Of a stretch of DNA of 64,000 bases, positions 26,738 to 35,564 are shown piece after piece. The DNA is from Dissulfurimicrobium hydrothermale. Its GTDB lineage: Bacteria; Desulfobacterota; Dissulfuribacteria; Dissulfuribacterales; Sh68. The notes beneath the pieces are model-generated. The model was not told the DNA's origin. It worked only from the letters and a program-made list of their open reading frames with translations, and did no database searches. The position numbers were made by a program, and so were the translations under genes. The first letter of the stretch is position 1. The number at the start of each line of letters is the position of its first letter. The stretch is taken from contig NZ_CP085041.1 of NCBI RefSeq assembly GCF_022026155.1, positions 1,396,306-1,460,305 on the forward strand. The letters run 5' to 3'.

Positions 26738-27205
26738 TTAAAAAACCGATGCCATGCGATTGTTGGCACCAATCAATCTTAAAGATACTTCATTTAATAA
26801 TACCCTTAGCAATTTCGCCGCAATATCAGGGAATTTCTCAAGGAGTTCCTCAAAGGAATCCCATTTCATAACGGCAAGACATGTCTCTTCAAGGGCCGTT
26901 GCAGTGGCTGATCGTGGAAGTTCGCCTTTATTTAGTATGGCCCTTTCTCCGATAAATGAACCACTTCCCAAGATAGACAATACAAAATATTTGTCATGGA
27001 ACTCAGTCTGCTTTTTAATTTCAAGCTTTCCAGAGACAATAAAGGCCATCCAATCAGCCCTGTCTCCTTCTTTAAAAAGAATCTCGCCAGCCAGCGATTT
27101 TTTTAGTGCAAAAAAAGAGGAAAGGTTGTCAATGGCTATACCTTTCAGGCAGCTGAGCCCAGCAAGAGATATTTTTATATCTAAGCATGGATCTCTTTTA
27201 TCCAT
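26738..27205 (-). CDS. Cyclic nucleotide-binding domain protein
   Basis: The 155-residue protein is one CNB (CRP-like) domain without a DNA-binding helix-turn-helix or enzyme domain. It shows GEILFKEGDRADWMAFIVSGKLEI, GSGSFIGERAIL and PRSATATALEETCLAVMKWDSFEELL. The phosphate-binding position reads GERAILNKGELPRSATA, close to the GExALL..xPRxATA consensus, so ligand binding looks possible. Its place inside the Mla operon between mlaC and mlaA is unusual and suggests control of lipid transport by a nucleotide; this is inference. Confidence 0.82.
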   Translation of the reverse strand: MDKRDPCLDIKISLAGLSCLKGIAIDNLSSFFALKKSLAGEILFKEGDRADWMAFIVSGKLEIKKQTEFHDKYFVLSILGSGSFIGERAILNKGELPRSATATALEETCLAVMKWDSFEELLEKFPDIAAKLLRVLLNEVSLRLIGANNRMASVF

Positions 27206-27211
27206 TTAATA

Positions 27212-27853
27212 TCATATGCCTTTATTGTGATTATTTCTTGATGCATTTAATTCATCTATTTTTTTATTCATTTCTTGAATCAAATCAGCAAAACCTTTTT
27301 GTCTTATAATTTGATTATATGTTCCTCTATATGTACTTACAAGACTTACATTTTCAATTATAACATCATATATATACCAGCTTTTACCATTAAAAAACAT
27401 ATAATAAATAAGTGGTATATCATTTGTTTTTGTTCGGACAAGTGTATTTACTCTTGCAGTATCACCTTGTAGAATTTCATTCTGGAAAATAACTTTTTCA
27501 TCTGAGTAGCTTTCAATTTTTCCTATATAAGACGCCTCAAGGAGTTTTGAAAACAAATCTGCAAAGGTCTCCCGCTGTTCAGGCGTAAGTCCTCTCCAAT
27601 TAGTGCCTAAGACTCTTTTAGACATTTCATTAAAATCAAAGCGTTCAAAAACTAATGCTCTGATTTTTTGTGTTTTCTCATCTTTGTTTAAATTTTTATT
27701 TTTAAGTAGATCGATTATTGAATTAACAGTAGTACTTATTAAGGCCATAGGATCTTGTTTATTATTTGCTATAGCTGGTCTGAAAGAAGAAGCGATAAAG
27801 ATTGCTATTAACAGTAAAGTAGCTATAAATTTTAATTGTGAAATAGTTTTCAT
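27212..27853 (-). CDS. mlaC: Periplasmic phospholipid-binding protein MlaC
   Basis: The 213-residue product has a signal peptide (residues 1-29) and the MlaC/Ttg2D core: ARVNTLVRTKTNDIPLIYYMFFNGKSWYIYDVIIENVSLVSTYR and ERFDFNEMSKRVLG. MlaC ferries phospholipid between MlaA and the inner-membrane MlaFED complex. It lies 15 bases after mlaD in the operon. Confidence 0.9.
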   Translation of the reverse strand: MKTISQLKFIATLLLIAIFIASSFRPAIANNKQDPMALISTTVNSIIDLLKNKNLNKDEKTQKIRALVFERFDFNEMSKRVLGTNWRGLTPEQRETFADLFSKLLEASYIGKIESYSDEKVIFQNEILQGDTARVNTLVRTKTNDIPLIYYMFFNGKSWYIYDVIIENVSLVSTYRGTYNQIIRQKGFADLIQEMNKKIDELNASRNNHNKGI

Positions 27854-27868
27854 ATCTATTCTTCCTTC

Positions 27869-28315
27869 CTATTGTTTTTCAAATATATATTTACTAATAA
27901 GTCCTTCTATATCTATAGCAGCTTCAGTATCTGTTATCTTACTTCCATCTTTTAGATATTTTTCTGATGCTCCTGGCTTGAGACTTATGTATTTGTCACC
28001 TATTATGCCAGAAGTTTTTATACTTGCAATTGTGTCGCTTGGTATCTTGACGCCATTTTTAATAGCAAGGATTACTTTTGCTTCATATGTATTTTGATCA
28101 AGTGTTATTTTTTTTACTTTACCAACCTTGACTCCTCCTATATCCACGTCGGCTCCTTCTTTGAGGCCTGAAATAGAGGTAAAGTAGGCGGTTACATTAT
28201 AGGAGTTTTCGCCCAGAAGCGGGACATCTCCAAGTTTTATTGCAAGATATGCAAAACAGATAAAACCTCCGATCAAAAACAAACCGACTATTGTATCAAT
28301 TTTGATCCGATTCAT
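27869..28315 (-). CDS. mlaD: MCE-domain lipid transport protein MlaD
   Basis: The 148-residue protein has one N-terminal membrane anchor and one MCE domain (VTAYFTSISGLKEGADVDIGGVKVGKVKKITLD and IKTSGIIGDKYISLKPG). MlaD forms the hexameric ring on the periplasmic side of the MlaFE transporter. Its start overlaps the end of mlaF by 20 bases. Confidence 0.93.
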   Translation of the reverse strand: MNRIKIDTIVGLFLIGGFICFAYLAIKLGDVPLLGENSYNVTAYFTSISGLKEGADVDIGGVKVGKVKKITLDQNTYEAKVILAIKNGVKIPSDTIASIKTSGIIGDKYISLKPGASEKYLKDGSKITDTEAAIDIEGLISKYIFEKQ

Positions 28316-29093
28316 AAAAGGAATCCCCTGAAGAATAAATATTGCCCATCGTCTCCTCTACAAAACCCTTTATATAACTGTTCCGAGACAGCTGAAAGCC
28401 CTCAGGCGGCAAGCATCCCTGTATCTTTCCCTCTGCAATCAAGGCGATATAGTCTGCCAGCTTGAATATCTTGGGTGCATCATGGCTTACAATGATGGCG
28501 GTGAAGCCAAGCCTTGCCTGCGTGCTCTGTATGAGTCGGTATATCTCTTTGCTCCTTTTGACATCAAGACCGGTTGTAGGTTCATCAAGAAACATAATTT
28601 TTGGATCGAGAATCAGGGCGCGCGCCAGTCCTACTCTCTTTTTCATCCCGCCGCTTAACTGGGCCGGGAATTTCATGTCCATCCCCTCGAGATCCATAAG
28701 TGCCAATTTTTCATGCACTTTGTCTTTGATATGTCTTTCAGAGAGCTTGGTCCGTTCGCGAAGCGGCAATGCGACGTTGTCATAAACGGTCATGGAGTCG
28801 AAGAGCGCGGCACCTTGAAATAGTACACCAAAATTTGCGCGCGTCTCCTTTAGCTCTTTTTGTTTCATTTTGCCAATATCTTTCCCATATATGAGAACTT
28901 CACCGACATCGGCGCGCAAAAGCCCTAGCATATGTTTAATTATCACGGACTTGCCTTGGCCACTTGCACCGACGATAACGGTTGTCTTTCCTTCAACTAT
29001 CGAAAGATTTACTCCATTCAGTACCGTCTGATTGCCGAATGTCTTTCTGACATCCCTAAGTTCTATTACAATCCGTCTTGATTCTTTCGCCAT
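28296..29093 (-). CDS. mlaF: ABC transporter ATP-binding protein MlaF
   Basis: The 265-residue ATPase shows Walker A GASGQGKS, Q-loop VLFQGA, signature LSGGMKKR and Walker B IMFLDEPTTGLD. It drives phospholipid transport with MlaE and MlaD. It lies five bases after mlaE. Confidence 0.94.
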   Translation of the reverse strand: MAKESRRIVIELRDVRKTFGNQTVLNGVNLSIVEGKTTVIVGASGQGKSVIIKHMLGLLRADVGEVLIYGKDIGKMKQKELKETRANFGVLFQGAALFDSMTVYDNVALPLRERTKLSERHIKDKVHEKLALMDLEGMDMKFPAQLSGGMKKRVGLARALILDPKIMFLDEPTTGLDVKRSKEIYRLIQSTQARLGFTAIIVSHDAPKIFKLADYIALIAEGKIQGCLPPEGFQLSRNSYIKGFVEETMGNIYSSGDSFYESDQN

Positions 29094-29098
29094 ATCGT

Positions 29099-29923
29099 TT
29101 AAAGCAGAATAGCCGTAATTAGATAGTCAAAGACAAGGATGGCTACGGATGAAAGTACTACGGCTTGTGTGGTGGCTCGGCTTACGCCTTCTGCGCCAAA
29201 GCCCAGGCGATCAAGATGGAGATAAAAACCCTTTGCGGCGCATATCCAGATGATGATTACGGCAAAGGCCAAGGACTTTATAATGCCCATATGTACATCC
29301 TGCCATACAACGCTTTTGTATAAACCATAAAAATAAGCACCCTCGTTTACCCCCAAGAGATCCACCCCTACCGCAAAACCACCTATTATGCCTATGCAAT
29401 CAAAAAGACTTGTAAGAAGGGGTATACAGATAATTGCAGCAACAAGCTTAGGGGCAATGATGAATTTATACGGATCGATCGCCATGCATTCAAGGGCGTC
29501 GATCTGTTCGGAATTACGCATGATTCCGATCTCGGCGCAAATCGCCGAACCAGCCCTGCCTGTAACCATCAGGGCCGTCAATACAGGACCAAGCTCCCTG
29601 ACCAAGCTCAATCCGACGGCTGATCCGAGGGCGCCTTCTGAACCAAACTGACGCAGGCTATAATAACCTTGAAGTCCAAGCACCATGCCTGTGAACGCCC
29701 CTGTGAACAGTATGACGAATACTGAGCTTGCTCCGATAAAATATATTTGTTGTATTATGGGGCGTATTTTATATGGAGGCACAATTACGCTTATAAGGCA
29801 GTAAAAGAGAAAAATTCCCATCCTGCCTGCATAATCAAGAAAGCCTATAATCGAGCTACCCAGCTTTGAAAAAATCGTCATACAATAGGCCGTTGAATAA
29901 ATAATTTTTTTAATTTTTATCAC
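29099..29923 (-). CDS. mlaE: ABC transporter permease MlaE
   Basis: The 274-residue inner-membrane permease has five or six helices and the MlaE core GYYSLRQFGSEGALGSAVGLSLVRELGPVLTALMVTGRAGSAICAEIGIMRNSEQIDALECM, with the conserved 'AElGtM..seqidAL' box. It is the first gene of the Mla operon. The promoter should lie in the AT-rich 29924-30218 gap, shared divergently with the lysine-rich protein gene. Confidence 0.94.
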   Translation of the reverse strand: MIKIKKIIYSTAYCMTIFSKLGSSIIGFLDYAGRMGIFLFYCLISVIVPPYKIRPIIQQIYFIGASSVFVILFTGAFTGMVLGLQGYYSLRQFGSEGALGSAVGLSLVRELGPVLTALMVTGRAGSAICAEIGIMRNSEQIDALECMAIDPYKFIIAPKLVAAIICIPLLTSLFDCIGIIGGFAVGVDLLGVNEGAYFYGLYKSVVWQDVHMGIIKSLAFAVIIIWICAAKGFYLHLDRLGFGAEGVSRATTQAVVLSSVAILVFDYLITAILL

Positions 29924-30218
29924 CTTAAGCGCATTGTTTCAACCTCAAAAAAAGTTATTATAGTCTTATTATCTATTGAATGCCAGTTTCTTCTGGATAT
30001 TATAAAAATATTTATACATAGAGTTAATATAACGATATAATTTTTAATATGGCCTTGGCAGAAGCCGCCGACATAAAAAATAAATAAAGATATAGGTACT
30101 GGATTCAGCATCAAGAAAAGTGAGTATTATTAACTTATGTAATTTTCTTGTAATAAATTTGTAATTTTTCAGAATTATAATTAATTTAATTTAAATTCGT
30201 AGAGGAGGTATTTTCTAA

Positions 30219-30488
30219 ATGAAAAAGTTTTTAACACTAGCCGTTGCATTGTCAGTGATGGGCCTATCTTTTGCTGCCCTTGCAGAAGATATGCAGACGC
30301 AAGATCAGCAGCCTGCCGCGCAAGAGCAAGTTGAAAAAGCGCCTGCAAAAAAGGAGGTTGTAAAGAAGGCAAGGAAAGTAAAGAAGGCAAAGAAGGCAAA
30401 GAAGGCAAAAGCTAAGGCGGCAAAGAAGGCAAAAGCGACAGAAGAAAGCCCGGCCGCGCAGCCTGAGACACAGCCTGAGACAAAGTAA
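30219..30488 (+). CDS. Exported lysine/alanine-rich protein
   Basis: The 89-residue protein begins with a clear signal peptide (MKKFLTLAVALSVMGLSFAALA, cleavage near residue 22) and then an acidic Gln/Glu stretch, a KKAKKAKKAKAKAAKKAKA Lys-Ala repeat (about residues 48-70) and a Pro/Gln/Glu tail. AGAGGAGG precedes the ATG by ten bases, and a large hairpin terminator follows, so it is a real and probably well expressed single-gene unit. The Lys-Ala core looks like histone H1 or tip-link adhesin tails; with an export signal it is more likely to bind anionic surface polymers. No family is recognised. Confidence 0.75.
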   Translation: MKKFLTLAVALSVMGLSFAALAEDMQTQDQQPAAQEQVEKAPAKKEVVKKARKVKKAKKAKKAKAKAAKKAKATEESPAAQPETQPETK

Positions 30489-30506
30489 TTAATAGCATCT
30501 AATTTA

Positions 30507-30550
30507 TTTTACATCAAAAAGGGCCTTCCAAGGCCCTTTTTGATGTAAAA
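30507..30550. terminator. Very long bidirectional terminator hairpin
   Basis: A perfect 21-bp stem (arms 30507-30527 and 30530-30550) with only two loop bases lies between the Lys-rich gene and the convergent polysaccharide gene. It begins with TTTT and ends with AAAA, so U-tracts are present for both directions. Confidence 0.88.
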
Positions 30551-30551
30551 A

Positions 30552-32477
30552 TCAATTAATTTTTCTTGGTTTGGCCTTTTCTTTATATTTGGCTAGATCT
30601 TTGATTTTATCGGTTAGATAATTTAATTTTGGTGGAATGATATTCTCTGCGAATTGATATTCATTGATAATGGATTTTAGATAAATTTTTATTTCAAGTG
30701 GGTCTTTTATGACCTTAAGACCATTAAGTTTTGCTTTCAACCATTGCCAATCTACTTCGGCGCCTTTTGCCAACAAAAGTTTGGGATGAGCAGTGGGAGT
30801 AAGCCTTTCTTCTCTATAAAAGAGCTCTTCATATAATTTTTCACCCGGTCTGAGACCTGTAAAGACAATTGGTATGTCGGTATAAGGGGTAAAGCCTGCT
30901 AGGCGGATGATTTGTTCAGCCATGTCCAGGATCTTGACAGGTTCTCCCATATCGAGCACAAAAATTTCGCCGCCGCAACCCAGTGCTGATGCCTGCAATA
31001 CAAGTTGACATGCCTCAGAAGTGGTCATGAAATAACGCCTTATCTCCGGATGGGTGACGGTAAGGGGCCCTCCATTTGCCATCTGCCTTTTAAAGAGCGG
31101 GACTACCGAACCGGAGGATTCAAGTACATTTCCAAATCTAGTTATTATAAAGGCCGTATTGGAATCATAGGTCATGTTTTGACAGTAAAGTTCAGCAATG
31201 CGCTTGGTTGCACCCATAACACTCGTCGGATTTACTGCCTTATCAGTGGAGATTAAAATAAATTTCTCTACGCCTGACTCAGATGAGACATCGGCTATAT
31301 TCTTTGTACCGAATATATTTGTCTTGATGCCAGCCAATGGATTTTTTTCGACCATCGGGACATGCTTGTACGCTGCCGTATGAAACACCAGGGACGGCCT
31401 TTCTTCTTTAAAGATCTTTAATAGACTGTCTCTGTCTCTTATGTCGGCCAAAATCGCCTTTATTTCCCTGTTTGGATATTGCTCTTTGAGTGTCATCTCT
31501 ATCTGATAGAGCCCGAATTCGCTGATTTCGAGAAGGATTATTTTTTTGGGGTCAAGAGATGCTATTTGACAACATAGTTCACTCCCTATAGATCCACCAG
31601 CGCCGCTTACCAATATGGTTTTATCTTCTATTTGGCTTCTTATGCCATCCCAGTCCAGACTGACTGGTGCTCTACCTAGGAGATTTTCAGTAGTGATATC
31701 ATGTAATGTACTAATATCAGCTTTACTTGTTAAAAGTTTTTGTATGGATGGTAGGGTGCGGCATGGAATGTTGGCTTCATGGCATAGTTTTGTAATGCGT
31801 CTTACTGTCTTGGGGGCGGCAGATGGTATGGCGAGCAGCGCCATTTCTATATCCAACCTACGGACTATTTGGGCCAGATCTCTGGTGCGCCCGACGACCC
31901 GGACCCCGAGTATTTCTTTCCCAGCCTTCAGGCGGTCGTCATCCAAAAAACCTACAGGAAGATAAATCTTTTGATCTTTCCGAAGCAGTTCTCTTGCCAG
32001 CGCCTCCCCTGCCCTGCCAGCTCCAATGATCAATGTCCTGAGACCCGTCTTGCCATAGATTGTGCCTTCTATATAAAGTCGATATAAAGTCCTTCCTCCT
32101 GCCAAGAGGATGGTAAGTATTAATGGGTCCAGTACAAATACGGCTTTTTGTTGGATGTTTTGAAATTCAAATATTGCGGTGATGAAACATGCAAAGAATA
32201 CGGATTTTAATATACGTATAAGATCGGGGAGTGAAATGAACCTTGCCACTATCCGATCTAAGCGAAAATACATGATCGATATAACCTGAATGATAAATGC
32301 GGCAGGCAAAGACTTAAATATGACCACATAAGATGGGTTGAAATTCGAGATGATCACGAAAGACAACAGCCATGATATGGCGACGGAGGACATGTCATAA
32401 AAAAATATAATGGTGCGGACCCATACCCAACGGTGATTGAGCAGATACAGATTGAGGCGTTTAAGGAGATATCTCAT
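30552..32477 (-). CDS. Membrane nucleotide-sugar 4,6-dehydratase (WbpM/CapD family)
   Basis: This 641-residue protein has four N-terminal membrane helices, a CoA-binding-like Rossmann domain (LIIGAGRAGEAL), and a C-terminal SDR dehydratase domain with GAGGSIGSEL, DKAVNPTSVMGATKR and GEKLYEELF. Such enzymes turn UDP-GlcNAc into its 4-keto-6-deoxy form for O-antigen or capsule sugars. The exact product is not known. It is read together with the GlcNAc-phosphate transferase-like gene and epimerase upstream on the minus strand. Confidence 0.9.
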   Translation of the reverse strand: MRYLLKRLNLYLLNHRWVWVRTIIFFYDMSSVAISWLLSFVIISNFNPSYVVIFKSLPAAFIIQVISIMYFRLDRIVARFISLPDLIRILKSVFFACFITAIFEFQNIQQKAVFVLDPLILTILLAGGRTLYRLYIEGTIYGKTGLRTLIIGAGRAGEALARELLRKDQKIYLPVGFLDDDRLKAGKEILGVRVVGRTRDLAQIVRRLDIEMALLAIPSAAPKTVRRITKLCHEANIPCRTLPSIQKLLTSKADISTLHDITTENLLGRAPVSLDWDGIRSQIEDKTILVSGAGGSIGSELCCQIASLDPKKIILLEISEFGLYQIEMTLKEQYPNREIKAILADIRDRDSLLKIFKEERPSLVFHTAAYKHVPMVEKNPLAGIKTNIFGTKNIADVSSESGVEKFILISTDKAVNPTSVMGATKRIAELYCQNMTYDSNTAFIITRFGNVLESSGSVVPLFKRQMANGGPLTVTHPEIRRYFMTTSEACQLVLQASALGCGGEIFVLDMGEPVKILDMAEQIIRLAGFTPYTDIPIVFTGLRPGEKLYEELFYREERLTPTAHPKLLLAKGAEVDWQWLKAKLNGLKVIKDPLEIKIYLKSIINEYQFAENIIPPKLNYLTDKIKDLAKYKEKAKPRKIN

Positions 32478-32496
32478 GAATGAATAAGACCTCTTT

Positions 32497-33480
32497 TTAT
32501 TGACCAGGACATTTTTTAGTTATAAATTTTTTCCAAGATATATCAATTATTAAAATAAAGGCCAGATAACTGCAGGCTACAAATAAAATTACGGCCCATT
32601 TTGCCGCACCGTTAGGCAAAAAGCAACCCGCCGCCCCGGAAGAGATCATAAAGCAATATTCTATAAGGGCGGTATTCTTGTGGCCGTATCCCATTTTAAT
32701 AAGGCGTTGATAATAGTGCTCACAATGGGCGCGCCAGATCTTTTCCCTCCTTGTCAATCTTTTTAACAAAGTCAGCGTTGAATCTATTATGAATGGTGAA
32801 AATATGAGCATGGGGGACCACAGCGACCACAATCCCTTTTGCCATCCGATCAGTCCGATGGCCCCGGACAAGAACCCCAGAAATGTGGAGCCTGCATCAC
32901 CCATAAATATGCGTGCAGGGTGAAAGTTATATATTAAAAATGCCGATGCGGCCGCTGAAATCGCGAGGTTGGCAAGGGAGAAGGTGATATCTCCTGCTAA
33001 GAGACTCGCTAGGCCATAGAATCCAAAACCCAATGCAGCCATACCCCCAGCGAGTCCGTCAGAGCCGTCCATAAAATTAAAGAGATTTGTCATCCAGGCG
33101 AGGGCCAAGACCGCGGCAACGATAATTCCTGTTTGCAGTCGGAGAAAGACGCCTACAAGCACATATGCCGCAACTAAGTGAATGGACAAACGATAACCTG
33201 CATGAATGTCTTTTACATCATCCAAAAACGAGACGGCTGCAATGGCGCATGACAGTATCAGGAGCGGAAATATCCAGCCTTCATCCAATATAGCAAGGCC
33301 TGCTACCGTCCCAGCTATAATTCCAAGTCCGCCAGTCCTGGGTATGGGCCTTTTGTGGAGCGAGCGGGCGTTAGGTGCATCTATGGCCAGCATCGCGGCC
33401 CCGCTCCGGAGCATCCATTTTATAAACAAATATGTAGTTAAAAATGACGCAGGGATTGACAGCAACAAGTTGGCCTTCAT
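32497..33480 (-). CDS. Glycosyltransferase family 4 (WecA/WbpL-like) undecaprenyl-phosphate sugar transferase
   Basis: The 327-residue membrane protein shows the family motifs DDVKDI (second-Asp region), NLFNFMDGSDGLAG and FMGDAGSTFLG, with ten or so membrane segments. It likely transfers a HexNAc-1-phosphate to undecaprenyl phosphate to start O-antigen synthesis. It overlaps the start of the epimerase gene by four bases and precedes the dehydratase, giving the WbpV-WbpL-WbpM-type trio. Confidence 0.88.
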   Translation of the reverse strand: MKANLLLSIPASFLTTYLFIKWMLRSGAAMLAIDAPNARSLHKRPIPRTGGLGIIAGTVAGLAILDEGWIFPLLILSCAIAAVSFLDDVKDIHAGYRLSIHLVAAYVLVGVFLRLQTGIIVAAVLALAWMTNLFNFMDGSDGLAGGMAALGFGFYGLASLLAGDITFSLANLAISAAASAFLIYNFHPARIFMGDAGSTFLGFLSGAIGLIGWQKGLWSLWSPMLIFSPFIIDSTLTLLKRLTRREKIWRAHCEHYYQRLIKMGYGHKNTALIEYCFMISSGAAGCFLPNGAAKWAVILFVACSYLAFILIIDISWKKFITKKCPGQ

Positions 33481-34433
33481 AAATTTTTTTGAGTTTTATA
33501 CCAATTCGCTACATCTTTAAATCCTGACCAAATTGAATGGGGCGGCATCCATTTCAAGTGCTTTTGTATCAAAGAGCTGTCGATCATCAAGGGATTTACG
33601 ATACGTTCAGCATCATCTCTTTTCCCAAGGAGGCAGGCTACGACCTTGATTATGTTTACAGGGCACGGGATCAGCCGAGGTTTTTTGCCGAGCGCTTTAG
33701 CGAGGAGCCTAATTATTTCTCCTACTGAGAGGTCAATCCCGTCGCTCACCAAAAATGTGGCGGATTCCTGAATGGGATATCTTATTAAAGACAACAAGAT
33801 ATCAATTAGGTTTGCGACGTTCAAAAGACTGCGCTTGTTATTTATGGATGAAAAGGGCAATGGAATGCCTGCATCAATGAGCCGCAATAGGCGCAACAGG
33901 TTTCCTTTCATTTTAGGGCCATAGACCATTGGAGGTCTCAGGATGACGGCCTTCATATTTGAGCCCGCAGCCGTTGCATTCACTACCTGTTCGGCCTGCC
34001 ATTTGGACATCGCATAGTCATCTGAAGGGGCCGGAATATCTTTTTCGCTGAATGGTCTATCCAGGCTGATCTCTCCGTGCACCTTGGCTGTGCTGAGATA
34101 TATAAACTGTTTGACCCCGGCGTGCGCAGCCATTTTGCACAGCCTTTCAGTTCCATATGTATTGATTGTATAAAATTCCTTTTTTTGATCCTTGCCGCCT
34201 TGTATGACATGCGTCTTGCCAGCAAGGTGTATAACTATATCTATTCCATCCAAGGCGCAAGACCACTCTGTGTCGGGACCTATCTCGCCCACGACCAATA
34301 ATTCATTTATTCCTTCTATATGCGGCCCGATCCTTCTTACAGCTCCACGCGCAAATATATTCAAGCCGGACAGGCTCTTGCAGAGGTTTTGGCCTATGAA
34401 ACCATTGGCGCCAGTGATTAAAACATGGATCAT
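33477..34433 (-). CDS. NAD-dependent epimerase/reductase (WbpV/Fnl-like)
   Basis: The 318-residue extended SDR starts VLITGANGFIGQNL and has the catalytic YAMSKWQAE with upstream STAKVHGE. The order epimerase-GT4-dehydratase resembles WbpV-WbpL-WbpM of Pseudomonas O-antigen loci, which make and load QuiNAc- or FucNAc-type sugars. Substrate is not fixed by sequence alone. Confidence 0.87.
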   Translation of the reverse strand: MIHVLITGANGFIGQNLCKSLSGLNIFARGAVRRIGPHIEGINELLVVGEIGPDTEWSCALDGIDIVIHLAGKTHVIQGGKDQKKEFYTINTYGTERLCKMAAHAGVKQFIYLSTAKVHGEISLDRPFSEKDIPAPSDDYAMSKWQAEQVVNATAAGSNMKAVILRPPMVYGPKMKGNLLRLLRLIDAGIPLPFSSINNKRSLLNVANLIDILLSLIRYPIQESATFLVSDGIDLSVGEIIRLLAKALGKKPRLIPCPVNIIKVVACLLGKRDDAERIVNPLMIDSSLIQKHLKWMPPHSIWSGFKDVANWYKTQKNL

Positions 34434-34492
34434 TTTAAAGGGATGAGATATTTTTTGATTATTATAATATAAAATTATCGAAATCGACAGCT

Positions 34493-35278
34493 ATGCCTAA
34501 ATTCATCATACCAAAGACGTCAAGGCAGATTATAGGCCGGATATTGCTGCATCTCGATGAGATAGATTCAACAAATACCTTTCTCCTAAAAAATGAGGCC
34601 TTGTTGAGTGAAGATGGATTGACGGTCTATGCCGACAGACAAACTGGTGGCCGCGGCAGGATGGAGCGGAGTTGGTCAGGCGGTGCAGCTGATAAAAGGC
34701 ATCTTTTTTGCTCTGTTGTCGTACATATCAGAGGATTTTTATGCTATATCCATCCATCTATTACTATCTTAATAGGGCTTGCCACATTTAGAGCCCTAAG
34801 CCTTCTCGGGGTTAAAGGACACATGATCAAATGGCCCAACGATATCCTTATCGCAGGCAGGAAACTTTGTGGTATACTTTGTGAAGTGAGATCTGTAGGG
34901 GATATGAAGGTCATGGTGGCCGGAATAGGGATAAATCTTGAGGGTGGTCCTGAGCAATTCGGGCCGTCATTGCGTGACAAGGCGACCACACTTGAAGCTA
35001 GCGTAGGCATCAAGGTAAAAAGAGATCATATGCTTAATGTCTTGCTTGACGAGATAGACAAGATACTGATTGAGGCCCGGGATGGCCTTGAATCGATATT
35101 TCGTGAATGGGAGACATCGTCAGGCATGATCGGCAAGGCCGTTTTGTTTGAGTATCAGGAGGAAGAGATGTCAGGGATTGTGACAGGGCTGGACAGTTCG
35201 GGACACCTTATCATAGATACCGACATGGGCTCGATCACCCTTGCTTCTGGTGGGATAAGCCTTAGATGCCCAATTTGA
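34493..35278 (+). CDS. birA: Biotin--[acetyl-CoA-carboxylase] ligase
   Basis: The 261-residue protein attaches biotin to the carboxylase carrier protein. It has HLDEIDSTNTFL, GGRGRMERSW (biotin-AMP loop), KWPNDILIAGRKLCGIL and VAGIGINL, with a C-terminal SH3-like domain. It lacks the N-terminal DNA-binding domain of E. coli BirA, so it is not a repressor of the same type. It is transcribed divergently from the polysaccharide genes. Confidence 0.93.
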   Translation: MPKFIIPKTSRQIIGRILLHLDEIDSTNTFLLKNEALLSEDGLTVYADRQTGGRGRMERSWSGGAADKRHLFCSVVVHIRGFLCYIHPSITILIGLATFRALSLLGVKGHMIKWPNDILIAGRKLCGILCEVRSVGDMKVMVAGIGINLEGGPEQFGPSLRDKATTLEASVGIKVKRDHMLNVLLDEIDKILIEARDGLESIFREWETSSGMIGKAVLFEYQEEEMSGIVTGLDSSGHLIIDTDMGSITLASGGISLRCPI

Positions 35279-35318
35279 TCTCTATTTTCATATGTTTTTA
35301 TATACTGACAACAATCGC

Positions 35319-35347
35319 TTGACAAATCAGGGATGGCCAATAATAAT
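35319..35347 (+). promoter_or_regulatory. Promoter of tRNA-Phe
   Basis: A consensus TTGACA (35319-35324) and AATAAT (35342-35347) are separated by 17 bases and end 13 bases before the tRNA gene. Confidence 0.7.
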
Positions 35348-35360
35348 GATTGCACTTTTT

Positions 35361-35436
35361 GCCGAGGTAGCTCAGTCGGTAGAGCAGTGGACTGAAAATC
35401 CACGTGTCGGCGGTTCGATTCCGTCCCTCGGCACCA
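35361..35436 (+). tRNA. tRNA-Phe (GAA)
   Basis: A full cloverleaf is present: acceptor GCCGAGG/CCCTCGGC, D arm GCTCAGTCGGTAGAGC, anticodon loop CTGAAAA (GAA), T arm GGTTCGATTCC and an encoded CCA end. Confidence 0.96.
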
Positions 35437-35480
35437 AATGAATATCCATTAACATCCAAAAAATCCTTGTAAAGTTCATA

Positions 35481-35505
35481 AGCCTGCGTAGAGGCAGGCT
35501 TTTTT
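35481..35505 (+). terminator. Terminator after tRNA-Phe
   Basis: The 7-bp stem AGCCTGC/GCAGGCT with a 6-base loop is followed directly by TTTTTT. Confidence 0.85.
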
Positions 35506-35564
35506 AGTTGGCGGGAATCAAACCCGGTCATTTACGTATTTGAAAAAAAGTCTTTTCTTTTTAA

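Noticed and set aside
29920-30114. 64-codon frame on the minus strand upstream of mlaE
   Set aside because: Composition is that of AT-rich non-coding DNA, no ribosome site and no recognisable motif; it likely covers the mlaE promoter.
30340-30450. Histone H1-like DNA-binding protein
   Set aside because: The Lys-Ala tract fits, but the clear signal peptide places the product outside the cytoplasm, so a nucleoid role is unlikely.
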